From the NCBI RefSeq assembly GCF_006715635.1, contig NZ_VFNP01000001.1:2542001-2606000 (forward strand): a stretch of 64,000 nucleotides of DNA, read 5' to 3'. This document shows positions 1-7,571 of this stretch, piece by piece. How positions within the stretch are numbered: position 1 is the first letter of the stretch; each line of letters opens with the position of its first letter. The notes under the pieces were generated by a model. The model had not been told where the DNA came from and made no database searches. It saw only the letters and a program-made list of their open reading frames with translations. The stretch comes from Streptomyces sp. SLBN-118. GTDB lineage: Bacteria > Actinomycetota > Actinomycetes > Streptomycetales > Streptomycetaceae. A program made the position numbers and the translations under genes.

Positions 1-1140
1 CGTGTCGATGGACACGCCGTGCTCGGCGAAGACCGTAGCGACCTGGGCGAGCACGCCCGGCTTGTCGGCCACGTCGAGACTGATGTGGTACCGCGTCACC
101 ACGTCGCCCATGGGGCTCACGGGCAGCTGGGTGTACGCGGACTCGCCCGGTCCGGTGGATTCGGCGAGCCTGTTGCGGCATACGGCGACCAGGTCGCCGA
201 GTACCGCGGACGCGGTGGGCGAGCCGCCCGCGCCGGGACCGTAGAACATCAGCTGCCCGGCGGCCTCGGCCTCGACGAAGACGGCGTTGTACGCCTCGCG
301 GACCGAGGCGAGCGGGTGGCTGAGCGGGATCATCGCGGGGTGCACGCGGGCTGTGACGGACTGGCCGTCGGCGGCGCGCTCGCAGATGGCGAGGAGCTTG
401 ACCGTGCAGCCCATGCGCTTGGCGGAGGCGATGTCGGCGGCCGTGACCTCGGTCAGGCCCTCGCGGTAGACGTCGTCGAGGCGTACGCGCGTGTGGAAGG
501 CGATCCCGGCGAGGATGGCCGCCTTGGCGGCGGCGTCGAAGCCCTCGACGTCGGCGGTCGGGTCGGCTTCGGCGTATCCGAGCGCGGTGGCCTCGTCCAG
601 GGCCTCGGAGTACCCCGCCCCGGAGGTGTCCATCTTGTCCAGGATGAAGTTCGTCGTGCCGTTGACGATGCCGAGCACACGGTTGACCTTGTCTCCGGCC
701 AAGGACTCGCGCAGCGGCCTGATCAGCGGAATCGCCCCGGCGACCGCGGCCTCGAAGTAGAGATCCTTGGCGTGCTCCTCGGCGGCGGCGTAGAGCGTCG
801 CGCCGTCCTCGGCCAGCAGCGCCTTGTTGGCGGAGACGACGGAAGCGCCGTGCTCGAAGGCGCTGGTGATGAGGGTGCGGGCGGGCTCGATGCCGCCGAT
901 GACCTCGATGACGACGTCGATGTCGCCGCGTTTGACGAGTGCGGTCGCGTCCGTGGTGATGAGATCCGGGTCGATGCCTTCCCGCACCTTGGAGGGGCGG
1001 CGGACAGCGACACCGGCGAGCTCGACCGGGGCGCCGATGCGGGCCGCGAGGTCTTCGGCGTGCGTCGTCATGATGCGCGCCACCTCTGAGCCGACCACTC
1101 CACAGCCCAGCAGCGCCACCTTCAGCGGACGCGTACGCAT
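1..1140 (-). CDS. hom: homoserine dehydrogenase, C-terminus beyond the window
   Basis: Reduces aspartate semialdehyde to homoserine, the branch step to threonine and methionine. The N-terminal Rossmann fold shows GCGVVGSEV near residue 12. The catalytic domain follows, with SANKALLAE, GIVNGTTNFIL and the EADPTADVEGFDAAAK signature. The last visible part (RYHISLDVADKPGVLAQV) begins the ACT regulatory domain, so only a C-terminal piece is missing. Two ATG codons are adjacent (1143 and 1140); a GAGG stretch is spaced better for 1140. It lies downstream of lysA on the same strand, separated by a strong hairpin, so it probably has its own promoter. In relatives thrC and thrB follow. Confidence 0.96.
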   Translation of the reverse strand, partial: MRTRPLKVALLGCGVVGSEVARIMTTHAEDLAARIGAPVELAGVAVRRPSKVREGIDPDLITTDATALVKRGDIDVVIEVIGGIEPARTLITSAFEHGASVVSANKALLAEDGATLYAAAEEHAKDLYFEAAVAGAIPLIRPLRESLAGDKVNRVLGIVNGTTNFILDKMDTSGAGYSEALDEATALGYAEADPTADVEGFDAAAKAAILAGIAFHTRVRLDDVYREGLTEVTAADIASAKRMGCTVKLLAICERAADGQSVTARVHPAMIPLSHPLASVREAYNAVFVEAEAAGQLMFYGPGAGGSPTASAVLGDLVAVCRNRLAESTGPGESAYTQLPVSPMGDVVTRYHISLDVADKPGVLAQVATVFAEHGVSIDT

Positions 1141-1190
1141 CATCCGACCTCGCTTCTCAATACTTCTACGGTGTGGACCAGTCTCACTCA

Positions 1191-1219
1191 CCGGACGGAA
1201 GTTTCTATCCTCCGTCCGG
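1191..1219 (-). terminator. hairpin between lysA and hom
   Basis: Perfect 9-bp inverted repeat CCGGACGGA / TCCGTCCGG with an 11-nt loop, just after the lysA stop and about 50 nt before hom. It fits an intrinsic terminator of lysA mRNA; an attenuator for hom is possible, but no leader peptide was seen. Confidence 0.6.
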
Positions 1220-1240
1220 CATGCGAGACATCTATCTCAG

Positions 1241-2632
1241 CTATCCGACGTCAAGACGCAGGAGATCTTCCTCCGTCTCACGGCGGACGACCACCCGCGC
1301 CTCGCCGTCCTTGACGGCGACGACGGGCGGGCGCAGCGCGTGGTTGTAGTTGCTGGCCATGGAGCGGCAGTACGCACCGGTCGCGGGCACGGCGATCAGA
1401 TCGCCCGGCGCCAGGTCGGCGGGCAGGAACGCGTCCTTGACCACGATGTCGCCGCTCTCGCAGTGCTTGCCGACGACACGGGCGAGCATCGGCCCGGCGG
1501 TGGACGTCCGCGAGACCAGGGCGACGCTGTACTCGGCGTCGTACAGCGCGGTGCGGATGTTGTCGGACATACCGCCGTCGACGCTGACGTAGGTACGCAG
1601 GCCCTCGAGCGGCTTGATGGTGCCGACCTCGTACAGGGTGAAGGCGGTCGGCCCGACGATCGCGCGGCCCGGCTCGACGGAGATCCGCGGCGTACGCAGC
1701 CGGGCGGCCTCACACTCACGAGTGACGATCTCGTTGAGCGCCTTGGCGATGTCGTGCGGCTCGCGGGGGTCGTCGTCAGAGGTGTACGCGATACCGAGAC
1801 CGCCGCCGAGGTCGATCTCGGGCAGCTCGACGCCGTGCTCGTCGCGGATCTCGGCGAGGAGACCGACGACGCGGTGGGCGGCCACCTCGAAACCGGAGGT
1901 GTCGAAGATCTGCGAGCCGATGTGGGAGTGGATGCCGATGAGGTCGATGCCGTCGAGCCTAAGGGCGCGGCGTACGGCCTCGGCGGCCTGCCCGCCCGCG
2001 AGCGGGATGCCGAACTTCTGGTCCTCGTGCGCGGTGGCGATGAATTCGTGCGTGTGCGCCTCCACTCCCACGGTCACCCGGATCTGGACGCGCTGGCGCG
2101 TACCGAGCCGCTGGGCGGTGTGGGCGACGCGGACGATCTCCTGGAAGGAGTCGACGACGATGCGCCCGACGCCCGCCTCGACGGCTCGCTCGATCTCTTC
2201 CTGGGACTTGTTGTTGCCGTGGAAGGCGATGCGGTCGGCAGGCATGCCGGCGTCGAGGGCGGTGGTGAGCTCGCCCCCGGAACACACGTCCAGGTTGAGC
2301 CCCTCCTCCTTCAGCCACCGCACGACGGCGCGTGACAGGAAGGCCTTGCCCGCGTAGAACACGTCGGCGTCCTTGCCGAAGGCGTCGGCCCAGGCACGGC
2401 AGCGGGCGCGGAAGTCGGCCTCGTCGAGGATATAGGCGGGAGTGCCGAACTCCTCGGCGAGCCGCGTGACTTCGATGCCGCCGACGGTGACGACGCCGTC
2501 GGCGTTCCGGCCGACCGTGCGGGCCCAGACCTTCTCGTCGAGGACATTGAGGTCGGTGGGCGGGGCGGTGTAGTGCCCTTCGGGCAGGACGTCTGCGTGG
2601 CGAGGCCCGGCGGGATGTGCGGAACGGCTCAT
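1241..2632 (-). CDS. lysA: diaminopimelate decarboxylase
   Basis: PLP enzyme that decarboxylates meso-diaminopimelate to lysine, the last step of lysine synthesis. The 463-residue protein has the alanine-racemase-like barrel first, with the PLP lysine in [11 protein letters not shown], then [17 protein letters not shown], and EPGRAIVG binding the cofactor phosphate. The C-terminal beta domain contains the CESGD motif. The start MSRSAHPAG lies 7 nt after the nrtL stop, with GAGAGAAG as ribosome binding site, so the two genes are co-transcribed. The length is normal for the family and no defect is visible. Confidence 0.97.
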   Translation of the reverse strand: MSRSAHPAGPRHADVLPEGHYTAPPTDLNVLDEKVWARTVGRNADGVVTVGGIEVTRLAEEFGTPAYILDEADFRARCRAWADAFGKDADVFYAGKAFLSRAVVRWLKEEGLNLDVCSGGELTTALDAGMPADRIAFHGNNKSQEEIERAVEAGVGRIVVDSFQEIVRVAHTAQRLGTRQRVQIRVTVGVEAHTHEFIATAHEDQKFGIPLAGGQAAEAVRRALRLDGIDLIGIHSHIGSQIFDTSGFEVAAHRVVGLLAEIRDEHGVELPEIDLGGGLGIAYTSDDDPREPHDIAKALNEIVTRECEAARLRTPRISVEPGRAIVGPTAFTLYEVGTIKPLEGLRTYVSVDGGMSDNIRTALYDAEYSVALVSRTSTAGPMLARVVGKHCESGDIVVKDAFLPADLAPGDLIAVPATGAYCRSMASNYNHALRPPVVAVKDGEARVVVRRETEEDLLRLDVG

Positions 2633-2639
2633 TCTTCTC

Positions 2640-3656
2640 TCACAGGTAGTCAGGGGCGCTGATGCCGAGCAGGGACAGGCCACCGGCAAGCACCGTCCCG
2701 GCGGCTTCGGCGAGCGCGAGCCGGGAACGGTGGGCGGCCATGGGTTTCTCGTCGTCGATCTCGTCGATCTCGTCGATCTCGTCACCGAGGGGCAGGACAG
2801 TGTGCTGGAAGGCGAGGAAGGCGTCGGCGGTGCACTCCAGATGCCGGGCGAGCCGATCGGGCGCGCGCAGCCGGGCGGCGGAGGCGAGGACGGCGGGGTA
2901 GTCGCCGATGGCGGTGGTGAGGGCGGGGGCGTCGACGTGCTGCTGCGGATGGCTGTCGAACCCGAGCTCTTCGGCATTCCTGGTGAGGGCCTTCGTACGG
3001 GAGTGGGCGTAGCGGACCCGGAAGAGCGGATTGCGCTCGTGCTGTACGAGGAGGTCGGGACCCGTCTGCGGCCGGTCGTGAGCGGCGGCCGAGAGCAGAC
3101 CCCAACGGGCGGCATCGGGACCGAGCCGCAGGGCGAGGTCCTGGGCGGGCGCGGGCACGACATGCAGGGCTTCGGGGTCGCCGTGTGTGACGTCGGCGCC
3201 CTGAGCGCTGTCGGCGCCTTGGGTGCGCAGGAGCTCCAGAACGGTCTCGGCCCATATACGGGCGCGGAGCTCGTCGGCGGGCTGGAACCGTACGGAGAGG
3301 CCGACGGCCCAGTCCCCGTGCCCGTAGGTGAGACCCTGCTCCAGCACCTGACGCACGAGGGCTTGCTGGACGCCTGCGTCGAGGGTGAAGTTCAGGAACC
3401 CCGGCCCGGTGATCTCGATGCGGGCGATCCCGGGGCTGTGGGCGATCCGCCGCCGAAGCTCCTCGGCAATGGCGCGTGGTTGCTGCCGGGCCGGGCCGGC
3501 GAGCCGCAGGGCGACATTGGTGGCGTAGTCCCCGCATCCCCCGGGCCGGGGCCGCTCGACGCTGACGCTCTCGGGCACGGGCGCATGCAGCACACCGTCC
3601 TCCACCGCGCGGCGCACGGCGTGCAGCACGGTACGAGAGAGCTCGGCGGGGGTCAC
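2640..3656 (-). CDS. nrtL: ArgS-related anticodon-binding protein NrtL
   Basis: 338-residue protein related to arginyl-tRNA synthetase but lacking the class I catalytic core: there is no HIGH or KMSKS motif. It keeps the N-terminal additional domain ([24 protein letters not shown]) and the C-terminal DALR anticodon-binding helix bundle ([21 protein letters not shown]). Actinomycetes carry it next to lysA, as here. The GTG at 3656 ([10 protein letters not shown]) is chosen because homology starts there; the upstream extension lacks family features. A tandem [10 protein letters not shown] stretch sits near the C-terminus. The biochemical role is unknown; tRNA-related work is inferred from the domains only. 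Confidence 0.88.
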   Translation of the reverse strand: MTPAELSRTVLHAVRRAVEDGVLHAPVPESVSVERPRPGGCGDYATNVALRLAGPARQQPRAIAEELRRRIAHSPGIARIEITGPGFLNFTLDAGVQQALVRQVLEQGLTYGHGDWAVGLSVRFQPADELRARIWAETVLELLRTQGADSAQGADVTHGDPEALHVVPAPAQDLALRLGPDAARWGLLSAAAHDRPQTGPDLLVQHERNPLFRVRYAHSRTKALTRNAEELGFDSHPQQHVDAPALTTAIGDYPAVLASAARLRAPDRLARHLECTADAFLAFQHTVLPLGDEIDEIDEIDDEKPMAAHRSRLALAEAAGTVLAGGLSLLGISAPDYL

Positions 3657-3711
3657 GGGACAAGCGTATGGGAGGGAGGGGGGCCCTTTGCGAACCGGTT
3701 TCGCGATGCGG

Positions 3712-4146
3712 TCAGCCCCGTGCGCTCCCCGCCCGCCCGGCACCATGCCTGCCGTCGACGGACGGCGGGCCCTCCTGGTGCATCAACTGCCGTACGAGCC
3801 GGACCAGCTCGGAAGGCTCGAAGGGCTTGGCGAGAAAGGCATCGACACCCGGGCGCAGGCCGCTCTCCACCTCGTACTGCGTGCACGCGCTGATGATCGC
3901 GACGGGCAGATGCCTGGTCCGCGGATCATCCCGCAGCCGCGCGGCGGTCCGCAGCCCGTCGAGACGGGGCATGACCACATCGAGGGTCACGACATCGGGA
4001 CAGACGCGATGAACGACCTCCAGGCACTCGGCACCATCGGCCGCGGTCACGACCTCGAAGCCCTCCAGCTCGAGATTGACCCTGATCAACTGCCGGATGA
4101 CCCGGTTGTCGTCGACAACGAGCACGCGGCCGGACGCGCCTGACAC
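3712..4146 (-). CDS. stand-alone response regulator receiver
   Basis: A 144-residue single-domain CheY-like receiver. It shows the acidic pocket (VLVVDDNRV, Asp12-Asp13), the phosphoacceptor in VTLDVVMPRLDG (Asp56) and the conserved lysine in FLAKPFEPSE. No output domain follows; the C-terminal tail is short and rich in Gly/Arg. The GTG at 4146 is chosen because the receiver fold begins right after it. No partner kinase is adjacent. It sits 55 nt upstream of nrtL in the same direction, so low-level co-transcription with nrtL-lysA is possible. Its role is likely phosphotransfer or protein-protein signalling. Confidence 0.88.
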   Translation of the reverse strand: MSGASGRVLVVDDNRVIRQLIRVNLELEGFEVVTAADGAECLEVVHRVCPDVVTLDVVMPRLDGLRTAARLRDDPRTRHLPVAIISACTQYEVESGLRPGVDAFLAKPFEPSELVRLVRQLMHQEGPPSVDGRHGAGRAGSARG

Positions 4147-4332
4147 AACTCGAGAGTAGGTCGATGGGCAGGGCTGCGTCCGGGTTTTGCCCACTTCCAC
4201 CCCGTGCGCGCGGCGCGACGCGGGTCGCAGCTCGCCGCGCGGGACGGCTCGGGGAGGGTGGAAATACCTGTTCACGGGGACCGTGTGGGAGCTGGTAGGG
4301 TTCTACCCGTCGCCGCCGAAACACGGCGGAAC

Positions 4333-4404
4333 GCCCCCGTAGCTCAGGGGATAGAGCAACGGCCTCCGGAGCCGTGTGCGCAGGTTCGAATCCTGCCGGG
4401 GGCA
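4333..4404 (+). tRNA. tRNA-Arg (anticodon CCG)
   Basis: Complete cloverleaf. The acceptor stem GCCCCCG pairs with CGGGGGC, and the D stem GCTC pairs with GAGC. The anticodon stem ACGGC/GCCGT encloses the loop CTCCGGA (anticodon CCG). The T arm is CAGG-TTCGAAT-CCTG, with discriminator A at 4404. No CCA is encoded. It reads the CGG arginine codon, which is frequent at this GC content. Confidence 0.97.
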
Positions 4405-4458
4405 CTTCATCCGGACCAGCGTGATCATCCCGCTGACCTGCGGAAGTGCCAGACTTCA

Positions 4459-4491
4459 AGAGCCGGACCCAGTCCCACTGGGTCCGGCTCT
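4459..4491 (+). terminator. strong hairpin terminator after tRNA-Arg
   Basis: Perfect 15-bp stem (AGAGCCGGACCCAGT and its complement) with a 3-nt CCC loop, followed by TTTGT, 55 nt after the tRNA. It resembles the hairpin at 6926-6954. Confidence 0.85.
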
Positions 4492-4720
4492 TTGTCGTTG
4501 CTGGGCGCCGATCGCGCTCTCCCCGTTCTACTGCCGCGCGACCGTCACTGAGGATCTGCTCGCGGATGACTCGGGCTGATTTGCCCAAGGCAGCGGCCTG
4601 CGTGGGGGTCGTTGCTCGTTCCTGAATCCGCTGCACCGAATCGTCGAGTGCCCTCACGGCGCCTTCGACGCCTTCCACTTCCTGGCCCGCCGAGGCGATC
4701 GGTGAGACTTCCCAGGACAT
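4460..4720 (-). pseudogene. reading-frame relic interrupted by the IS element
   Basis: An open frame reads leftward from the IS edge: MSWEVSPIASAG, then a helical stretch (VRALDDSVQRIQERA, AAALGKSARVIREQI) and a charged RGERDRRP segment. It then runs into the antisense of the tRNA terminator, so the true end is lost or it was never a gene. If the IS and one CTAG are removed, the frame stays open upstream with an ATG 12 nt earlier (MALGMSWEV). I do not recognise the family. The helical composition hints at a real but truncated protein. Confidence is low. Confidence 0.3.
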
Positions 4721-4726
4721 CCCTAG

Positions 4727-6160
4727 TAGTGCTTCGTTAGGTTGCGCCTGGTGGGTGACCGTCTGTCTGGGCCGGGGTCGGTAAGTCTCGGTGGCAGGTG
4801 GGGCATGCGCCGGTCCAGCGCAGCAGGAGGTCCTGCAGGGTCTGGAGGACTTGGTAGAAGGTCAGGCCGGCGCTTGGGCTTTTGGGTCCAGGCGCCGGAG
4901 GGTGAGGAAGGCGTGGGCGGCGGTGACGAGGGTGACGTGGTGGTGCCAGCCGCGCCAGGTGCGGCCTTCGAAGTGGTCCAGGCCCAGCCCGTGCTTGAGT
5001 TCGCGGTAGTCGTGTTCGATCCGCCAGCGGATCTTCGCCATGCGGACCAGGTGTCGCAGCGCGGTGTCGGCGGGGAGGCTGGTCAGCCAGTAGTCAGTGG
5101 GCTCATCCTGGTGCGGCGGCCATTCGGCGATCAGGGTCTCGGCGGGCAGAACGCCGTCCCACCCGGCACGGCCACCGGCTTCCTCCCGCGCTGCCTTCGT
5201 CGCCGCGACACCGGCCGGGCGGACCTCCAGCACGATGAACCGGCTGGTCATCGCGCCTCTGCTGCCCTGGCGCCAGGTGCAACGCCGCAGCCGACGCCGC
5301 CCGGCGGTCGTGACCAGGTCTTTCAGGGAGCGGGCCGGCTCGCGGTAACGGGGCAGCCGTGGGGCGCCCATCCGCCCTTCTCGTTCCGGCGCGATGGGCA
5401 CGGCCTGCCCGGGGTGAGCGCTGATGTCACCGCGAACCGCCACGGCGTAGTCCAGGCCGCGATCGGCCAGCCCGGCACGGAAGGCATGCATCTGGCCGTA
5501 TCCGGCATCAGCCACCACGACCCGGCCGGGCAGCCCCCACCCGAGCGCCTCATCAATCGCGTCCAGGGCCAGACGCCACTTCTCCCGGTGCCCAACCTCC
5601 GCGGGCACCCCTGCCTTCGCGCGACGCCCATCGGCCGGATCAGCCCACTCGGCGGGCAGGAACAGCCGCCAGTTCAGCGGCACGGAGGCGGCGTCGGTGA
5701 CCGCGTGCAGGCTCACTCCCACCTGGCACAGCGACTTCTTGCCCAAAGCCCCGCACCACTGGCGGGCCGCCCCCGCCGACTGGTCTCCCGCCTTGGGGAA
5801 GGAGGTGTCGTCGATCACCCACGCCTCCGGAGAGATCTCCGAGGCCACCTTCGTCGCAACGGACCGCAGCACCGGAACGTGGTCCCACGTCGACTGGCTG
5901 ACGAACTGCTGCAACGCCTGCATGTTGCCGTCCGGCAGCCGCTCGGCCATCGGCTGGATCGACTTGCGCCGCCCGTCCAGCATCAGCCCACGCAAGTAAC
6001 AGTCCCCCCACCCGCGCTGATCCTTTCGCTTCAACGACGCGAACGCCTCGGCAACGAACTCGCCAAGGTTCTCCCGCAGTTCCTCGATCTCCCCAAGATC
6101 CACGACCAGCAGCATGCACCACCACACGCCACCCGATCAAACCAACCTAACGAAGCACTA
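4727..6160. mobile_element. intact IS701-family insertion sequence, 1434 bp
   Basis: Both ends carry an identical 18-bp inverted repeat, TAGTGCTTCGTTAGGTTG. The element is flanked by direct CTAG copies at 4723-4726 and 6161-6164. A 4-bp YTAR duplication (often CTAG) is the known signature of IS701-family insertion. It holds one full-length transposase gene. Perfect ends and an uninterrupted gene point to a recent, probably still mobile copy. It inserted between the tRNA-Arg terminator and the GYD-domain gene. Confidence 0.95.
4862..6127 (-). CDS. IS701-family DDE transposase
   Basis: 421-residue transposase filling the element. The RNase-H-like catalytic core shows AWVIDDTSFPKAG (first Asp), VVVADAGYG (second Asp) and RIEHDYRELKHGLGLDHFEG (catalytic Glu in a Y-(2)-R-(3)-E-like context). 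These match the DDE transposases of IS701/IS4-like elements. The start could be the ATG at 6127 or the one four codons on (6115). No frameshift or stop interrupts it. It catalyses cut-and-paste movement of its own element. Confidence 0.93.
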   Translation of the reverse strand: MWWCMLLVVDLGEIEELRENLGEFVAEAFASLKRKDQRGWGDCYLRGLMLDGRRKSIQPMAERLPDGNMQALQQFVSQSTWDHVPVLRSVATKVASEISPEAWVIDDTSFPKAGDQSAGAARQWCGALGKKSLCQVGVSLHAVTDAASVPLNWRLFLPAEWADPADGRRAKAGVPAEVGHREKWRLALDAIDEALGWGLPGRVVVADAGYGQMHAFRAGLADRGLDYAVAVRGDISAHPGQAVPIAPEREGRMGAPRLPRYREPARSLKDLVTTAGRRRLRRCTWRQGSRGAMTSRFIVLEVRPAGVAATKAAREEAGGRAGWDGVLPAETLIAEWPPHQDEPTDYWLTSLPADTALRHLVRMAKIRWRIEHDYRELKHGLGLDHFEGRTWRGWHHHVTLVTAAHAFLTLRRLDPKAQAPA

Positions 6161-6184
6161 CTAGAGCCATGGTCGGAGTGTAGG

Positions 6185-6208
6185 AGCGGGCCGGGGAGTC
6201 GGCCCGCT
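6185..6208 (-). terminator. hairpin after the GYD gene
   Basis: 9-bp stem AGCGGGCCG / CGGCCCGCT with a 6-nt loop, 26 nt after the stop of the GYD-domain gene on the minus strand. Confidence 0.6.
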
Positions 6209-6234
6209 GAGCCGTTCCGCAGGACTGGAGGGCC

Positions 6235-6531
6235 TCAGCCCGAGGCCTTGGCGATGATGCGGCCCATCTCCTCCTGGCCGAAGGCCCGCATGGTGGTGCT
6301 GCGGACGTTGCCCAGGCCGGAGACCTGCAGGAGCACCGCGGTGGCGGTCTCGTCGTCGGGGGCCTCTACGACCGCCACGATGTCGTACGGACCTACGGTC
6401 CAGTAGAGGTTCAGGACCTTCATCCCCAGCTTCTGTGCCGCTGCGGAGAAGGCCTCGGAGCGCTGCTGGGTGTCCTTGTAGCCCCGGACCCCCTGATCAG
6501 TCCAGTTCAGCAATGAGACATATGTCGGCAT
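6235..6531 (-). CDS. GYD-domain protein
   Basis: 98-residue protein of the GYD family, a small ferredoxin-like alpha/beta fold named after the Gly-Tyr-Asp motif; here GPYDIVAVVEAPDDETATA is the matching segment. It starts MPTYVSLLNWTDQGV, as is typical, and has family length. Such proteins are soluble, probably dimeric, and lack a firmly assigned function. A GAGG-type site precedes the ATG. It stands alone, facing away from the toxin-antitoxin relic, and has its own terminator. The IS701 copy lies 71 bp beyond its stop. Confidence 0.88.
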   Translation of the reverse strand: MPTYVSLLNWTDQGVRGYKDTQQRSEAFSAAAQKLGMKVLNLYWTVGPYDIVAVVEAPDDETATAVLLQVSGLGNVRSTTMRAFGQEEMGRIIAKASG

Positions 6532-6603
6532 GGTCTTTTACTCCTCTGAAGGAGACACAACACATCGTCGGTCAATTCTGAGCACCATGCGTGTCATGCG
6601 CAT

Positions 6604-6894
6604 TTGGAGGCGCGCCGGACGAGTGATACGAGCGATGAGCGACCGGACTCGATCACCATGCCGCGGGACATTGCCGAAGCCGCCCGCGCACGCAGCGGTC
6701 CCTCCGGACTGTCCGCATACGTGGCCGCCGCCGCCCTCCTCGCCGACGCCGGACTGCACGGCCACAAACACGCCATCGACGCCATGCTCAGCGCCACCGC
6801 CCTCGCCGCCCCCGAACCGGCCACGGTGCTCACCTCCGACCCGGAGGACCTCGTCGCACTGTGCGGAGCGCGCGTCACCGTCCTCAAGGTCTGA
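6604..6894 (+). pseudogene. fused relic of an antitoxin and a PIN-domain toxin
   Basis: The 96-residue frame joins two unrelated ends. Residues 17-42 (DSITMPRDIAEAARARSG, PSGLSAYVA) look like the start of a ribbon-helix-helix/VapB-type antitoxin. Residues 43-96 (LLADAGLHGHKHAIDAM, then TVLTSDPEDLVALCGARV) look like the C-terminal half of a VapC-like PIN toxin, with two of the acidic catalytic positions. The middle (rest of the antitoxin and the first half of the toxin) is missing, as after an in-frame deletion. The start is unclear: a TTG at 6604 or the ATG at 6658. It is unlikely to be an active toxin. Confidence 0.7.
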
Positions 6895-6925
6895 CACCCC
6901 GCGGCCGGAACAGGCCAGACGTCAG

Positions 6926-6954
6926 GAGCCTGACCCAGTCCTTGGGCCAGGCTC
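6926..6954 (+). terminator. hairpin terminator after the toxin relic
   Basis: 12-bp stem GAGCCTGACCCA / TGGGCCAGGCTC with one A-C mismatch and a 5-nt loop, followed by TTCTTC. The flanking text resembles that of the tRNA terminator at 4459. Confidence 0.7.
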
Positions 6955-7043
6955 TTCTTCATTGCCTGTCACCGTCACCCCTGGCCTCGCCGCAATGCCC
7001 GGCAAAGGAGGAGGATGGGGGTGAACCATGAAGGAGGCCCGTC

Positions 7044-7220
7044 ATGAAATCCGGAGCCTCGGATTACGACAACTGGCTGTATTCGCACACCCCGTCGCAG
7101 GCCGAGGGCGAGCGCGACGAACCGGGCGAGCGCAGCGCCATGGAGATCCACCCGGACGTGCCCAGGACCGAGCCGTCGCAGGCCGAGGGCGAGCGAATGG
7201 ACGACGTTCCGACCGCGTGA
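7044..7220 (+). CDS. small acidic protein with a repeated PSQAEGER motif
   Basis: A 58-residue reading frame with a strong ribosome binding site, AAGGAGG, 7 nt before the ATG. It begins MKSGASDYDNWLYSHT and contains PSQAEGER twice (near residues 17 and 46), separated by a region with PGERSAMEIHPDVP. It is acidic and hydrophilic, with no signal peptide or membrane segment. I do not recognise a named family; the repeat and good start make it a likely real, probably disordered protein. It lies alone between the toxin relic and the convergent bL37 gene. Confidence 0.7.
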   Translation: MKSGASDYDNWLYSHTPSQAEGERDEPGERSAMEIHPDVPRTEPSQAEGERMDDVPTA

Positions 7221-7270
7221 CCGCCGTGCCGGGAGTGGTCCCAGGTCACTTCCGGCTGCCCGGGCGCCAT

Positions 7271-7286
7271 GCCCGGTGTCCCGGGC
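7271..7286 (-). terminator. short hairpin after the bL37 gene
   Basis: 6-bp GC stem GCCCGG / CCGGGC with a 4-nt loop, 14 nt past the bL37 stop on the minus strand. No T-run; a weak terminator at best. Confidence 0.35.
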
Positions 7287-7300
7287 CGCCGACTGTCCGT

Positions 7301-7375
7301 TCAGGCGTTGGGGCGCTTGCCGTGGTTGGCCTTCTTCTTCTTGCGGGCGCGTCGCTTATTGCCTCGTTTGGCCAT
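7301..7375 (-). CDS. 50S ribosomal protein bL37 (24 residues)
   Basis: A 24-residue, extremely basic protein starting MAKRGNKRRARKKKK and ending ANHGKRPNA. This start and end match the actinobacterial large-subunit protein bL37, first seen in mycobacterial ribosome structures. About half the residues are Lys or Arg, as expected for a peptide threaded into 23S rRNA. GAGGGAG lies about 10 nt before the ATG. The gene is monocistronic, divergent from the sulfite oxidase gene and convergent with the 58-residue protein. It is short enough for gene callers to miss. Confidence 0.88.
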   Translation of the reverse strand: MAKRGNKRRARKKKKANHGKRPNA

Positions 7376-7571
7376 GGCGCACATCTCCCTCATCCAGTAC
7401 TTTCCATACCTTCGCCAGCATATTTCGGGGTACTACGACGAGCCACGCGACGCACACCCGGCCTCATGGCCCCGCACGTGTGGAGGTGAGCGCACGAGCG
7501 GGGCCCCACCCGGACGTAATACTGGAACAACCTCGTCGCGCATCCCATGAGCCCGACGGAAGGTGCTGCCA

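Noticed and set aside
3926..4450. Protein-like text PPAGFEPAHTAPE over the tRNA
   Set aside because: Classic translation of a tRNA antisense strand, not a protein.
4742..6406. Plus-strand frame covering the IS element
   Set aside because: Antisense of the transposase, and it crosses the element boundary.
4333..6960. tRNA-Arg as attachment site of an integrated plasmid
   Set aside because: No duplicated tRNA 3' end and no integrase gene were seen nearby.
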